Source: Rhizohabitans arisaemae (GTDB lineage: Bacteria; Actinomycetota; Actinomycetes; Streptosporangiales; Streptosporangiaceae). Taken from it: DNA of 64,000 nucleotides. The notes under the pieces are model-generated. The model saw only the letters and a list, made by a program, of their open reading frames with translations, made no database searches and had not been told where the DNA came from. The stretch is from NCBI RefSeq assembly GCF_025996515.1, contig NZ_BLRH01000029.1, forward strand, positions 186,001 to 250,000, given 5' to 3'. This document shows positions 34,761 through 43,866 of the stretch, piece after piece; within the stretch, counting starts at the first letter, position 1; every line of letters begins with the position of its first letter. Position numbers and translations under genes: made by a program.

Positions 34761-35710
34761 GTACGGATCCTCGGGTTGAGCAGCATGCTGAGCACGTCGG
34801 TGATCAGGTTCGCGACGACGACGGTGATCGCGAGCATGATGAACGCTCCTTGGAGCAGCGGATAGTCGAGTTGGCCGACGGCCTCGTAGATGAGCCGTCC
34901 GACGCCGGGGTAGGCGAACACGGTCTCGGTGAGCACCGCCCCGCCGACGAGCGTGCCGAGCTGGAGGCCCATCAGGGTCAGCGCGGGCAGGATCGCGTTG
35001 CGCAGCGCGTGCCGCCACAGGGTGCGCTGCGGGGACAGGCCTCGGCCGCGGGCGCTCTTGATGTAGTCCTCGCCGAGGACCTCCAGCATGTTCGTCCGCA
35101 GGGTGAGGGCGTACGGGCCGAGCTGGACGATCACCAGGCTGAACAGCGGCAACGCCAAATGATGAAAAAGGCTGAAATATGCGGCCAGGCCCCGGGTGTC
35201 GGGGTCGATGGCGCCGCCGATCGGGAACCAGCCGAGCATCGAGCCCGCCACCACCAGCAGCAGGATCGCGATGCTCGGGACGAAGAGCGCGTGCCCCGTG
35301 ATGCCGAACATCTGCACGATCCGGTCGACGCGCTTGCCGCGGTGGGCCGCCGCGTACACCCCGAGCGGGATGCCCAGCAGAATCGTCAGCACGAACGCCG
35401 ACCCGGCCAGCAGCAACGTCCACGGCAGCCGGGACAGGATGATCTCCGTCACCGGCTGGAGCTGCCGGAACGACGTGCCGAGGTTCCCCTGTACCAGCTC
35501 GACCAGGTACAGCCAGTACTGCGTGAGCATGGGCTTGTCCAGCCCGTACTGCTCACGCAGCGCCTGCTGCATCTCGGGGGTCATGTCCCCCTCGACGACC
35601 AGAAGGGTGGGGTCACCAGGCAGCAGTCGCAGCAGGAAGAACGTCACGGTGATCGCGATCCAGATGGTCAGGATCGCACGCATCGATCTCCTGACGATGA
35701 ACTCGACCAT
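34757..35710 (-). CDS. Peptide ABC permease, DppB type
   Basis: 317 residues, six helices; N-terminal RRSMRAILTIWIAITVTFFLLRLLPGDP is the standard DppB opening (first helix), and the EAA loop is ARGRGLSPQRTLWRHALRNA (~220-239). Start ATG 35710, 30 bp after the binding-protein stop. Forms the channel with the DppC-type subunit. Confidence 0.95.
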   Translation of the reverse strand: MVEFIVRRSMRAILTIWIAITVTFFLLRLLPGDPTLLVVEGDMTPEMQQALREQYGLDKPMLTQYWLYLVELVQGNLGTSFRQLQPVTEIILSRLPWTLLLAGSAFVLTILLGIPLGVYAAAHRGKRVDRIVQMFGITGHALFVPSIAILLLVVAGSMLGWFPIGGAIDPDTRGLAAYFSLFHHLALPLFSLVIVQLGPYALTLRTNMLEVLGEDYIKSARGRGLSPQRTLWRHALRNAILPALTLMGLQLGTLVGGAVLTETVFAYPGVGRLIYEAVGQLDYPLLQGAFIMLAITVVVANLITDVLSMLLNPRIRT

Positions 35711-35740
35711 GAAGTAACCCCGCCTCCTCTCCTAAGCCGG

Positions 35741-37378
35741 TTAGCCGACCGGCTTGACCTGGGCCAGCGAGTAGCCGGTCACCATGCCGAGCAGGTCGCT
35801 CGGGGACGGGGCGAAGCCGGTGAACTTACCGGCGTTGTAGGCGAAGCGGATCTTCTCCACGTACAGCGGGGTGAGCAGCGCCTGGTCGTGCACGTAGGCG
35901 TCGATCTCCTTGATCTTCGTCTTGAACTGCTCGGGGTCGGTGGTGCCCGCCGTGTCGTTGATGAGCTTGTCGAGCTTGTCGTCCTTGACCAGGTTGTAGT
36001 TGATGCCACCCGGGTTGCTGGACAGGTACGTGCTGCGCAGCTGGTCCATCGGGTTGTCGAAGACCGCCCACTGCGAGACGTCGATGTCGTAGTCGCCGCT
36101 CTTGGTCCGGCTGAGGAAGGTGTTCCGCTCCACGCACGCGGCGGTGAGCTTGATGCCCGCCTTGGCCGCTTCCTCCCGGACCACCTGGGCCACCCGGGTC
36201 AGGTTCGGGTTGCTCTGGTCGCAGACCATCTCCAGGTCCAGGTCGTCCAGCATGCCGTCGCCGTTCTTGTCGGCGTAGCCCGAGTCCTCAAGCAGCTTGC
36301 GGGCCCCGGCCGGGTCGAACGGGTACGCCTTCAGCTCGGTGTTGTCGTAGTCGGTGAAGGTGGGGGAGATCGGGCCGACCATCGGCTGGGCCTCGCCCTG
36401 CAGGACCGTCTTGATGATGGAGTCGGTGTTCACCACCATGGACAGCGCCCGCCGTACCTCCGGCTTGGCCAGGTGCTTGTTGGTGACGTTGTAGGTGATG
36501 TGGGCGAAGCCGAGCGAGCCCACCTCCTGCAGCTTGATCTTGGAGTCGTTGGCGAAGGAGGACACCGCGGAAGCCGGCACCGGGGTGCCCATCAGGTCGA
36601 TGTCGCCGTTGCGCAGTGCCAGCTGCATCGTGTTGACGTCGGGGTAGACCCGGTACTCGACGGTCTCGACCTTGGCGCCGCCCGCGGGGGCGTGCGGGTA
36701 CTTGTCGTTCCGCTTCATCACGTAGCGCTGGCCCGGGGTCGCGCTCTCCAGGATGTACGCGCCCGCGCCCACCCAGCCGGAGTCGTTGGCGAACTTGGAG
36801 ATGTCGCCCGCCTTCTCGAAGACGTGCTTGGGCACGACCGCCATCCAGAAGCCGACACCCTCGGCGAACGGCGCGTACGCCTGGCTGAGGTTGAAGGCGA
36901 CCGTCTTGGCGTCCGGGGTCTCGATGCTCTCCACCCAGGTGAGCTTCGCGGCCACGTTGCCCAGCTTGTACTTCATGATCGTCTCAGCCGAGTACTTCAC
37001 GTCGGCCGAGGTCACCGGGGTTCCGTCGCTCCACACGAAGTCCTCGCGCAGGGTGAACACGGCCCGCTTGCCGTCGTTCTCGTAGGTGTAGCCGGTGGCG
37101 AGGTCCGGCACCTTCTTGGCGTCGCCGTCGATCCGCAGCAGATGCGGATACATCGCGTTGAGGATCCAGCTGTCGGTCTTGCTCAGCGACTGCAGCGGGT
37201 TGAAGTTCGCCACGTCGGTCGTGGTGCCGATGCGCAGCGTCGTGGATCCGCCGCCACCCCCGGACGCCCCCGAGTCGCCGTTGCCCTCGTTGAGGCCGCA
37301 GCCCGCCAGCAGGGCCGCGACCGCGGTGGCCACCACGGCGCCCCTCAGGTGACGGGGACGGAAGTTTCGGCTGTTCAC
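35741..37378 (-). CDS. Family 5 solute-binding lipoprotein (peptide/opine type)
   Basis: 545 residues. Lipoprotein signal with lipobox LLAGC, Cys27 the lipidation site, then a Gly/Ser linker. SBP_bac_5 fold: DVANFNPLQSLSKTD near the N-terminus, YTYENDGKRAVFTLREDFVWSDGTPVTSADV-type signature around 95-125 (the WSDGTP.T..DV core is diagnostic). Captures the substrate outside the membrane for the DppBCDF-type transporter. ATG start overlaps the M19 copy 1 stop by 4 bp. Confidence 0.95.
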   Translation of the reverse strand: MNSRNFRPRHLRGAVVATAVAALLAGCGLNEGNGDSGASGGGGGSTTLRIGTTTDVANFNPLQSLSKTDSWILNAMYPHLLRIDGDAKKVPDLATGYTYENDGKRAVFTLREDFVWSDGTPVTSADVKYSAETIMKYKLGNVAAKLTWVESIETPDAKTVAFNLSQAYAPFAEGVGFWMAVVPKHVFEKAGDISKFANDSGWVGAGAYILESATPGQRYVMKRNDKYPHAPAGGAKVETVEYRVYPDVNTMQLALRNGDIDLMGTPVPASAVSSFANDSKIKLQEVGSLGFAHITYNVTNKHLAKPEVRRALSMVVNTDSIIKTVLQGEAQPMVGPISPTFTDYDNTELKAYPFDPAGARKLLEDSGYADKNGDGMLDDLDLEMVCDQSNPNLTRVAQVVREEAAKAGIKLTAACVERNTFLSRTKSGDYDIDVSQWAVFDNPMDQLRSTYLSSNPGGINYNLVKDDKLDKLINDTAGTTDPEQFKTKIKEIDAYVHDQALLTPLYVEKIRFAYNAGKFTGFAPSPSDLLGMVTGYSLAQVKPVG

Positions 37379-38577
37379 CAGGCCTCCTCAAGTACGCGCA
37401 GGATGTTCCCGCCGATGACTTTGCTGATCTCTTCGTCGCTGTAGCCGCGCTTGACCAGCCAGCCGACGATGTTGGTGAAGTTCTCCGCCGGGTTCTCCAT
37501 GCCGGCGACGTAGGGCACCCGCTCGTGCGGAACGTGCCCGTGCGCCTGGCCGATGGAGAGGTGGCCGGTGAAGGAGTCGTGCAGTCCGACGTGGTCCCCG
37601 AAGTTGGTGTCCGGACCGAACGCCACGTGGTCGATGCCGACCAGGTCGACGCAGTGGACGAAGTGGTCCATGACCGAGTCCAGCGAGTGGTGGGGGTGCG
37701 CCTCGGAGAGCGTCGTGTGCGGCGCGGCCTCCAGCCCGATCACTCCACCGCGCTCGGCGCAGGCCCGGATGACCTCGTCCGGCTTCATCCGGTTGGTCGG
37801 CCAGACCGTACGGGAGCCCGCGTGGGTGATGAACACCGGGACCGAGGAGTGCTCGATCACGTCCAGGCTGGTCCGGTCACCCGAGTGGGAGATGTCGATG
37901 GCCATGCCGAGCTTGTTCATCCGCTCGACCGCGCGCCGCCCGAAGTTGGTGAGGCCCGCGTCGCCCGGCTCGGCCAGGCCGGAGCCCAGCTGGTTGGCCA
38001 TCGAGTACGCGATGCCGATCTGCCGGACCCCGAAGCCGTACAGGATGTCCAGCCGATCCAGCTCGTTCTCGATCATCGTCGCGGCTTCCAGCCCGGCCAC
38101 CAGCGCCAGCTGCCCGTTCGCCTTGGCCGCGTGGATCTCGGCCACGGTCTTGACCAGGACCACGAAGTCCTGCTTGGCCATGTCGGCGAAGCGCAGGCCG
38201 AGGTCATAGATGACGTCGTCCCACTTCCAGCCGTGCTCGCTGGTGACGCAGTTGGTGCCGTTCATGAAGTTGTCGAACAGCGCCGTCATGCCCGAGCGGG
38301 CCAGGCCCTCGTACCCGAGTGCGTTCCGGCCGGTCCGGTTGTAGTCACGGAGCAGCGACACGTCCGCGGTGAGCACCTTGGGGTGCTCGTGCAGCGAGAT
38401 CGCCATGTGCTCGGTCAGGATCCGGCTCACCCGTGCGGCCTGCTCCTCCGACAGCCCCAGGTCGTACGCGGGAACCCGGTCGATCTCGGGGGCCAGCTCG
38501 AAGACCTTGTAGTCGACGTGTGGCTCCAGATAGTCAAACGACCTGTACCCGCGGTAACGGGGATTGGGGGGCTGCAT
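37375..38577 (-). CDS. M19 (membrane dipeptidase) family enzyme, copy 1; first gene of the operon
   Basis: 400 residues. Same layout as copy 2: H63-x-H65, E164, H231, H252 by position. Over residues 171-270 only about 7 of 100 positions differ from copy 2, while the N- and C-terminal parts are more diverged. No signal peptide. Preceded by AGGAGCGG and by a promoter region with two AGAGGTTG repeats. Having M19 enzymes at both ends of the operon suggests two related cleavage steps or dosage. Confidence 0.9.
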   Translation of the reverse strand: MQPPNPRYRGYRSFDYLEPHVDYKVFELAPEIDRVPAYDLGLSEEQAARVSRILTEHMAISLHEHPKVLTADVSLLRDYNRTGRNALGYEGLARSGMTALFDNFMNGTNCVTSEHGWKWDDVIYDLGLRFADMAKQDFVVLVKTVAEIHAAKANGQLALVAGLEAATMIENELDRLDILYGFGVRQIGIAYSMANQLGSGLAEPGDAGLTNFGRRAVERMNKLGMAIDISHSGDRTSLDVIEHSSVPVFITHAGSRTVWPTNRMKPDEVIRACAERGGVIGLEAAPHTTLSEAHPHHSLDSVMDHFVHCVDLVGIDHVAFGPDTNFGDHVGLHDSFTGHLSIGQAHGHVPHERVPYVAGMENPAENFTNIVGWLVKRGYSDEEISKVIGGNILRVLEEAW

Positions 38578-38588
38578 AGACCGCTCCT

Positions 38589-38617
38589 AGAGGTTGGACC
38601 TTATACGTCAGAGGTTG
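38589..38617. promoter_or_regulatory. Direct repeat around the peptide-operon promoter
   Basis: AGAGGTTG at 38589-38596 and 38610-38617, spaced 21 bp (two helical turns), flanking TTATAC, which on the minus strand reads GTATAA, a plausible -10. Candidate operator for the GntR regulator; not seen elsewhere in the window. Confidence 0.4.
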
Positions 38618-39198
38618 AATCTCTCATTCGGCACGAGGATCCTACAAGTCCGGTTTCTGCTGGTTTGGTCACGTTCTGATTACAAGGGCTCTGGTATCGA
38701 TCCCCTTACCACGAGTGGTTTTCGCTGTTGAAACGGGGGTTCGATAGAGAGGTGCCCGTCTTGTCGACCACGATCGGTGACAACGGCGAAACCGGATCGT
38801 CATGGTTCGCAGGCCCGGCGAGAGGTTCAACCACTACAACGCTGCCCGGGCGAACCGCGATTGTTCCCCACATTCGGTATGGCGTCCGCGGCGAACCTCA
38901 CGGAAGCCCGTCGAGTCGCAGCCCAGTGACGATTCTCACGAGACTGCTCACGCTCACCCGCCCGTGAACCGCCCACGACGGCCAGACCCGGGTCCGGTAC
39001 GGGCTACGCTGCCTCTGAAGGGAGCCGGTAAGGCTTCGGGGCAGCCCGCCGAAGGCGATACAGAGCACAGCTCAAGCCGCAGGCCGTTGGGACACAGCCC
39101 AGGCCGACTGCGGCCGTACCGGATATCACTTAAGCCGCAGGCCGTACCCGCACCGGATCAAGCACCTATGGCTTGGTATGCAAACCGCGATCACAGGA
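38618..39198. other. 581-bp gap with REP-like copies
   Basis: No supported gene. GGTACGGGCTACGC near 38997, TGCGGCCGTACCGG near 39110 and GCCGCAGGCCGTACCC near 39134 belong to the dispersed repeat family. The left part is the upstream region of the peptide operon. Confidence 0.55.
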
Positions 39199-39609
39199 TC
39201 AGGCGCTTTTGGCCCGCTGGGAGCGGGCTTCGCTGATTTCGGCCCCGTGGCGTACCGCCCAGTCGGCCAGGGCCGACAGGGGTTCCAGCAAGGTCTGGCC
39301 GAGGGGGGTCAGGCTGTACTCGACGCTGGGGGGCACGGTGGGGAGTACCTCGCGTCGTACCAGGCCGTCGGCTTCCAGCGCGCGGACCGTACGGGTCAGC
39401 ATGCGCTGGCTGATGCCGGCGATCGCGCGGTGCAGTTCGTTGTACCGGTGGGGACGGCTGCCGAGCAGGATCAGGACCAGCATGCTCCATTTGTCACCCA
39501 GGCGGCGGAACAAGTCCCCGACCGGGCACGCGTCGAGGTCGTCGACGGGCACCGGACGAGGCAAGTCGAAAGCGAGCACCGAGGGAACACCGGTGTGCGT
39601 ATCGGACAT
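39199..39609 (-). CDS. HxlR family regulator
   Basis: 136 residues. Winged helix of the HxlR type: conserved Cys28 (DACPVGDLFRRLGDKW), LGSRPHRYNELHRAIAGISQRMLTRTVRALEADGLV (~49-83), and the wing EYSLTPLGQTLLEPL. The conserved Cys in this family often senses quinones or electrophiles. Divergent from an SDR gene, its probable target. Confidence 0.92.
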   Translation of the reverse strand: MSDTHTGVPSVLAFDLPRPVPVDDLDACPVGDLFRRLGDKWSMLVLILLGSRPHRYNELHRAIAGISQRMLTRTVRALEADGLVRREVLPTVPPSVEYSLTPLGQTLLEPLSALADWAVRHGAEISEARSQRAKSA

Positions 39610-39671
39610 GAAACTGCCTTCTTTCGCCTATGACGCGGCAGTCCGAGGATGGACACGCCGATTGTCAGCCT

Positions 39672-40538
39672 ATGGAGGACGCGTTGCCAGGCCAAAGAAA
39701 GAAAACAGTGATCATAAGTGGGGGGACCGACGGGATGGGGCGGGCGACCGCCCTGGAACGGCTGGCGAGGGGCGACCGCGTCACTGTGATCGGCAGCAGT
39801 GAGGCCAAGGGGCGCGCACTACTCAGCCAGGCCGGGAATCCGAACCTGCGGTTCCTGCGGGCGGACCTGTCCTCGATCGCCGAGGTAGAGCGGGTCGTCG
39901 CCGACATCGTCGAGCACCACGACGCCGTCGACGCACTGGCCTTGTTCGCCAATCGGGTGAACCCCAAGCGCATCGAGACGGTGGACGGGCTGGAGTCCAG
40001 CTTCGCCCTGTACTACCTGAGCCGCTATCTGCTGGGTTCGCTGTTGAGTCCGCTGCTGAACGCCGCTCCCGCTCCGGTTGTCATCAACATCGCCGGAGTC
40101 GGCAACACCGCGGGCGGGATCATTTGGGAGGACGTCCAGCTGACGCGCAAGTACGGCCAGGTGCGCGCCCAACTCCAGGGCGGACGGGCGAACGACCTGC
40201 TGGGCGTCGCTTTCGCCGCGCAGGCCGAGAACAAGGCGCGCTATGTTCTCTATCACCCCGGTTTCACGCGCAGCGGGGTCGACGGCTATCCGAATCCGGT
40301 GATCCGCAGGGTGCTCAAGCTGCTCGCGGCCGTCTTCGCGCGCCCGGTTCCCGACGCGGTCCGGCCGATCGTCGAGTGGATCGATCATCCGCCGCCCGAC
40401 CCGCTTTCGGCGATTGACCGGGGCAAGCCGGTCGACAAGTCCCTGAAAACCCTCAACCGTGCCGATGCCATGCGTCTGGCCGCCTATACCGAGGACCTTC
40501 TTCACCGTCTCCGCCGGCCGGGCTCACCGGATCGCTGA
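39672..40538 (+). CDS. Short-chain dehydrogenase-like protein (atypical active site)
   Basis: 288 residues from ATG 39672 (an in-frame ATG at 39630 adds 14 residues). Rossmann start VIISGGTDGMGRATA (~12-26) and ADLSS (~67-71). The segment where SDRs have Y-x-x-x-K reads LQGGRAND, so the catalytic Tyr and Lys are missing or shifted. Either a non-catalytic NAD(P)-binding protein or a divergent reductase. Divergent from HxlR with a 62-bp gap. Confidence 0.8.
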   Translation: MEDALPGQRKKTVIISGGTDGMGRATALERLARGDRVTVIGSSEAKGRALLSQAGNPNLRFLRADLSSIAEVERVVADIVEHHDAVDALALFANRVNPKRIETVDGLESSFALYYLSRYLLGSLLSPLLNAAPAPVVINIAGVGNTAGGIIWEDVQLTRKYGQVRAQLQGGRANDLLGVAFAAQAENKARYVLYHPGFTRSGVDGYPNPVIRRVLKLLAAVFARPVPDAVRPIVEWIDHPPPDPLSAIDRGKPVDKSLKTLNRADAMRLAAYTEDLLHRLRRPGSPDR

Positions 40539-40636
40539 CAACCCCCGGCGTCTCGGGGATGATCCGGGAGGCGTGGCGACGAGGATGAGTTCCGTGCACG
40601 GTCGGCGGGTGCGCCCGCCGGAGGATGGCGAGTCGG

Positions 40637-41167
40637 TCACGAGTCGTCGAGGGAGAGCCGCTCGCGGGTGCGGTTGACGGCCGTGGCGATCGCCAGGGGA
40701 ATGGCGAGCAGGCCTAGAACCACTATCTCGGTTGTCCTGACTCCCAGGTCGTCCTGGCAAGCCCTGGGCATGTCATCAACGAACGGGAGCACTGTCGAGA
40801 TAGGCGTGCATGTCCAGCTGTCTATGTCGCTCCACCCGAGCGGCCACAAGGTTCTTGCCAGGATTACCGCAAAGAGCAGGACCAGCCAGTGCTGCGCTTC
40901 GGATGACACCAGTTCGAAGTCGCGGCGGCGGCGCCATTGACCGTAGGCCCAGAAGTAGGCTGCCAGCGCGAGCAAGACCAAGATCGTGTATTTGCGCGGG
41001 GCCAGATCGTACTCGTCCTCTTCAAGCACTATCCGGAGGTAGACGCCCGCCATGGCCATCGTCAGGAAAGCGGCGGTGAACCACCAGGCGCGATGCCAGG
41101 GGAGGCTCCACCGGCCGATCCGCACCCGGCCGCGCGATTCCTCCCTTTCGGCGTTGTCGTCACTCAT
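40637..41167 (-). CDS. Four-helix membrane protein of unknown function
   Basis: 176 residues with hydrophobic segments at ~27-47, 60-80, 92-112 and 148-166; basic cytoplasmic N-terminus (residues 1-25) and an extracytoplasmic loop with two cysteines (SWTCTPIS, MPRACQDD). No recognised family. Monocistronic. Confidence 0.72.
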   Translation of the reverse strand: MSDDNAEREESRGRVRIGRWSLPWHRAWWFTAAFLTMAMAGVYLRIVLEEDEYDLAPRKYTILVLLALAAYFWAYGQWRRRRDFELVSSEAQHWLVLLFAVILARTLWPLGWSDIDSWTCTPISTVLPFVDDMPRACQDDLGVRTTEIVVLGLLAIPLAIATAVNRTRERLSLDDS

Positions 41168-41327
41168 GGTTCAGGAGCATGGCCTGCCCTACTTGTAAAC
41201 GGGTTGGAGCCGGATGGCTTCAGGGCTATCGCGGATGATCATTCGCTATCCGGCGTCCTCGCTGCGTTCCGTGATGGGCTCTTACGGCTTTGAGGTGGAG
41301 CCGCCGAAGGCCGTACCGGAGTATCCG

Positions 41328-41909
41328 TCAGGGGGTCCAGTGGGGGTCGCGGCCGAGGAGGCCCAGGATGCGCTCCTGGAGGGGAGCGTCTTCGGGGACT
41401 TTGACCTCGGGGCCGAGGACGACGATGCCGGGGCCGAAATGTCCGGGGATGCGCATCTCGTCGGGGATCTGCTGGGCGGTCGGCCACATTCTTTCGAGTT
41501 CGGCTGGGTCGATCGTGTCGTCCTGGCCGGTGGCCCGGGCGAGATCCCAGCCGTGCAGCACCATGTCCTCGCTGACCACCCGGTCGATGTGCTCTTCCAC
41601 GGAGACCCGGCCACCGGGGGTGTCCACCATGCTCGCGGCGGTGTCCGGGTCGGCGAGCAGGGCTTCGACGTCGGCTCGGGCCGAGGTGAAGGCGGCCACG
41701 GGGTTCTCGGCGGCGGACGGAGCCGGACTCAGCGCCCTGCCCAGAGGGTGGAGCATCGCCCCGTGCATGTCGACGATGTGGCCGACCACGTCCGCCGCGG
41801 TCCATTCCTCGCACGGGGACGGGTTGGACCACCGGCCGGGCTCGACAGCGGTGATCTTGGCCGCGAACACGTCGGCGCGTTTCCGATAGCGGTCCGCGAT
41901 CTCACTCAT
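41328..41909 (-). CDS. TIGR03086/maleylpyruvate isomerase N-terminal family protein
   Basis: 193 residues from ATG 41909 with GAAGAGG upstream; the frame continues further but that part overlaps nothing conserved. NPSPCEEWTAADVVGHIVDMHGAM (~29-52) is the mycothiol-dependent enzyme signature with the metal His in VVGHIVDMH; a second metal His lies in DMVLHGWDLARATG (~117-130), typical of TIGR03086. Probably a mycothiol-S-transferase-like enzyme; substrate unknown. Confidence 0.88.
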   Translation of the reverse strand: MSEIADRYRKRADVFAAKITAVEPGRWSNPSPCEEWTAADVVGHIVDMHGAMLHPLGRALSPAPSAAENPVAAFTSARADVEALLADPDTAASMVDTPGGRVSVEEHIDRVVSEDMVLHGWDLARATGQDDTIDPAELERMWPTAQQIPDEMRIPGHFGPGIVVLGPEVKVPEDAPLQERILGLLGRDPHWTP

Positions 41910-42330
41910 GGCATACCTCTTCCGGCTCGATGTGCCAGGGAAAGCTATCGGACGCCTACGACAGAATCCGTTCGGCGGGAAGCCGGCTGATCCGTACCCC
42001 TGAGTGGCGGCCTGCGGTGGGCCGCGACATCCGGTACGGCGCTGGGCGGGCCGAGGCCGGGGTTGACCAGGATGTCGTGGTACGGCGAGCGCAGGCTGCG
42101 GGCCTGAGGCGTCCGATCGCATGCTCGGCCACCCGGTGAACCTCTTCGCGGCGGATCGGGCGGAGCCGTTCACCGCGGAGCCGGTGAAAGAAGTACGGCC
42201 GCCGCCCGCGGTGGTCGCCTTCGGGCCGATCCCCGATCGGGTGGCGGGCGAGGCCCGGCTCAGCCGGGACAGGCCCGCCGAAACATCGACCGGGTGATCG
42301 CCGGGTTCGTCGGCGACGGCGGAACGGATG
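41910..42330. other. 421-bp gap without a supported gene
   Basis: Contains a short plus-strand frame from GTG 42136 (VNLFAADRAEPFTAEPVKE...) of about 53 codons with no ribosome site or recognised family, perhaps a gene remnant. Nothing else seen. Confidence 0.45.
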
Positions 42331-43665
42331 TCAGGCGCGTCGGGCACCGGCCAGGATGGCCCCGTACTGGATGGCGACGAGGTGGCGGATCGGGATGATC
42401 TCGTCGCCGCTGCCCGTTTCCGCCTCGTCGCACCACCGGGTGTAGACCTCGTCGAGCGCTCGTGCATGCGCTCTGATCGCGGGGGTGCCGTTCCCGATGG
42501 CCAGCTCGCCGTTGAGCGCGCGCAGCAGGATGCCGCCGAAGCGCAGCCGGAAGCTGTCCAGGTTGCTGCGGAGCGAGAACACCTCGGCGACGGTGGCGGG
42601 CCGGTCGTTCTCCTCGGCTTTGGCCCGCCGTTCGTCGAGGTCGGCAAGGCCCGCGAACATGGGGATGAAGGAGCGGCTGGCCCGGACGAAGGGTGAGTCC
42701 GTCACCAGGTCGCGCGAGACCCCGGCCAGGGTGCGGTCGAGGATCTCGTGGGTGGCGCGGGTCTCCGCGGCCTGGGCCAGGAGTACGTCGCGGTAGCTGC
42801 GCTCGACGGGGGTGGGGTCGTCGGCCGCGGCGTTGGACCAGTAGGGCAGTTCGGCGACCACGCTCAGCGTGCCGTACTTCTTGATGTAGGAGTCGCTGGC
42901 CGCGCCGGTGATGTGCTCGGCGGGGTCTTGGCCTAGGGATTCCAGGTAGTCGTAGGCGTCCTGCATGTCGGGCATGAGGTAGATCGCCTCCTCCAGGAGC
43001 TTGACCGAGGGGTGCTCGGCCTCACCCGTGTGCAGGGGGATGCCGTATCGGGCGGGCAGCGCCTTGAGCTCGGCCTGGAGTGCGGGCTCGGCCCGGTTGA
43101 GGTAGTAGAAGACACCGCCGGCCTCCCCGTTGTGCAGGGTGGTGAAGAAGGCGGGCTTGGTCTCGTCGATCAGGCGCATCAGGGCGAGCGTCTCGGGGAT
43201 GACCCGGTCGAAGTACGCCTTCTTATAGCTGAACGGGAAGGTCCACTCGACTTGCTCCGTACCGGCGGGCCGATAGAAATGCCGACCGTAGTGGGATTTG
43301 GTGAACGGACCCGCGAACCAGCCCTCGTTGAGCCGGGTTCCGTCCGGGTCGAGACAGCCCACGATATGCCAGGTGTAGCCGGTGGACTCGCGGAACGCGC
43401 GGTCTTCGCAGAGCCGACCGGCCAGGTGCGTCACGGTGAGGCCGCCGATGGGCTCGTTGGGGTGCGGTCCGGCTGCGACGATCGCATGCCGCGGGCCGTC
43501 CCCGACGGTCAGGCAGAGCATCGGGTCGCCCAGGCGGGAGGTGCCGATCCGGCGCAGCGTCGCCGTCCCGGGGTGGGACGCCGAGAGCGCGGTCAACCGT
43601 TCGTGAACTTCGTCGACTGTGGCGAAGCGGGTGTACTCGGGTACGGAATCCAGTTCGTCGATCAC
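42331..43665 (-). CDS. M14 family zinc carboxypeptidase
   Basis: 444 residues. Zinc ligands in AAGPHPNEPIGG (H68, E71) and TTLHNGEAGG (His ~180); catalytic Glu in SVVAELPYW (~273). An SGD-type substrate region LDPDGTRLNEGWF (~105-117) has the conserved Asn-Arg-like N-terminus. No signal peptide, suggesting cytoplasmic peptide or amide hydrolysis (deacylase-like M14 subfamilies also fit). The C-terminal ~150 residues are helical and unassigned. Single gene. Confidence 0.88.
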   Translation of the reverse strand: MIDELDSVPEYTRFATVDEVHERLTALSASHPGTATLRRIGTSRLGDPMLCLTVGDGPRHAIVAAGPHPNEPIGGLTVTHLAGRLCEDRAFRESTGYTWHIVGCLDPDGTRLNEGWFAGPFTKSHYGRHFYRPAGTEQVEWTFPFSYKKAYFDRVIPETLALMRLIDETKPAFFTTLHNGEAGGVFYYLNRAEPALQAELKALPARYGIPLHTGEAEHPSVKLLEEAIYLMPDMQDAYDYLESLGQDPAEHITGAASDSYIKKYGTLSVVAELPYWSNAAADDPTPVERSYRDVLLAQAAETRATHEILDRTLAGVSRDLVTDSPFVRASRSFIPMFAGLADLDERRAKAEENDRPATVAEVFSLRSNLDSFRLRFGGILLRALNGELAIGNGTPAIRAHARALDEVYTRWCDEAETGSGDEIIPIRHLVAIQYGAILAGARRA

Positions 43666-43866
43666 ACTTCAGTCTGCGTGAGAACGGAACGTGATCGCAT
43701 CGTCGCCGATCCCAATTGTCCGGTCGACCCTTGGTTGGATTCCCAGCTTGTGGCACTCCTTCGCGCTCCATGCCGACGAAGGGGCTCACAGCCGTTATCG
43801 ATTTGATGCCCGATGGGTCGACCGGCGCCACACCAGCCGTCGAGGTTTCCTCTCCGGCTGCCGGGC

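Noticed and set aside
34850-37444. 864-codon plus-strand frame opposite the permease and binding-protein genes
   Set aside because: Antisense shadow; Val/Asp/His/Gln/Arg-rich with no domain, while the other strand encodes well-defined transporter genes.
42136-42297. Short plus-strand frame VNLFAADRAEPF...
   Set aside because: No ribosome site, no recognised family, and ends in the gap; too weak to call a gene.
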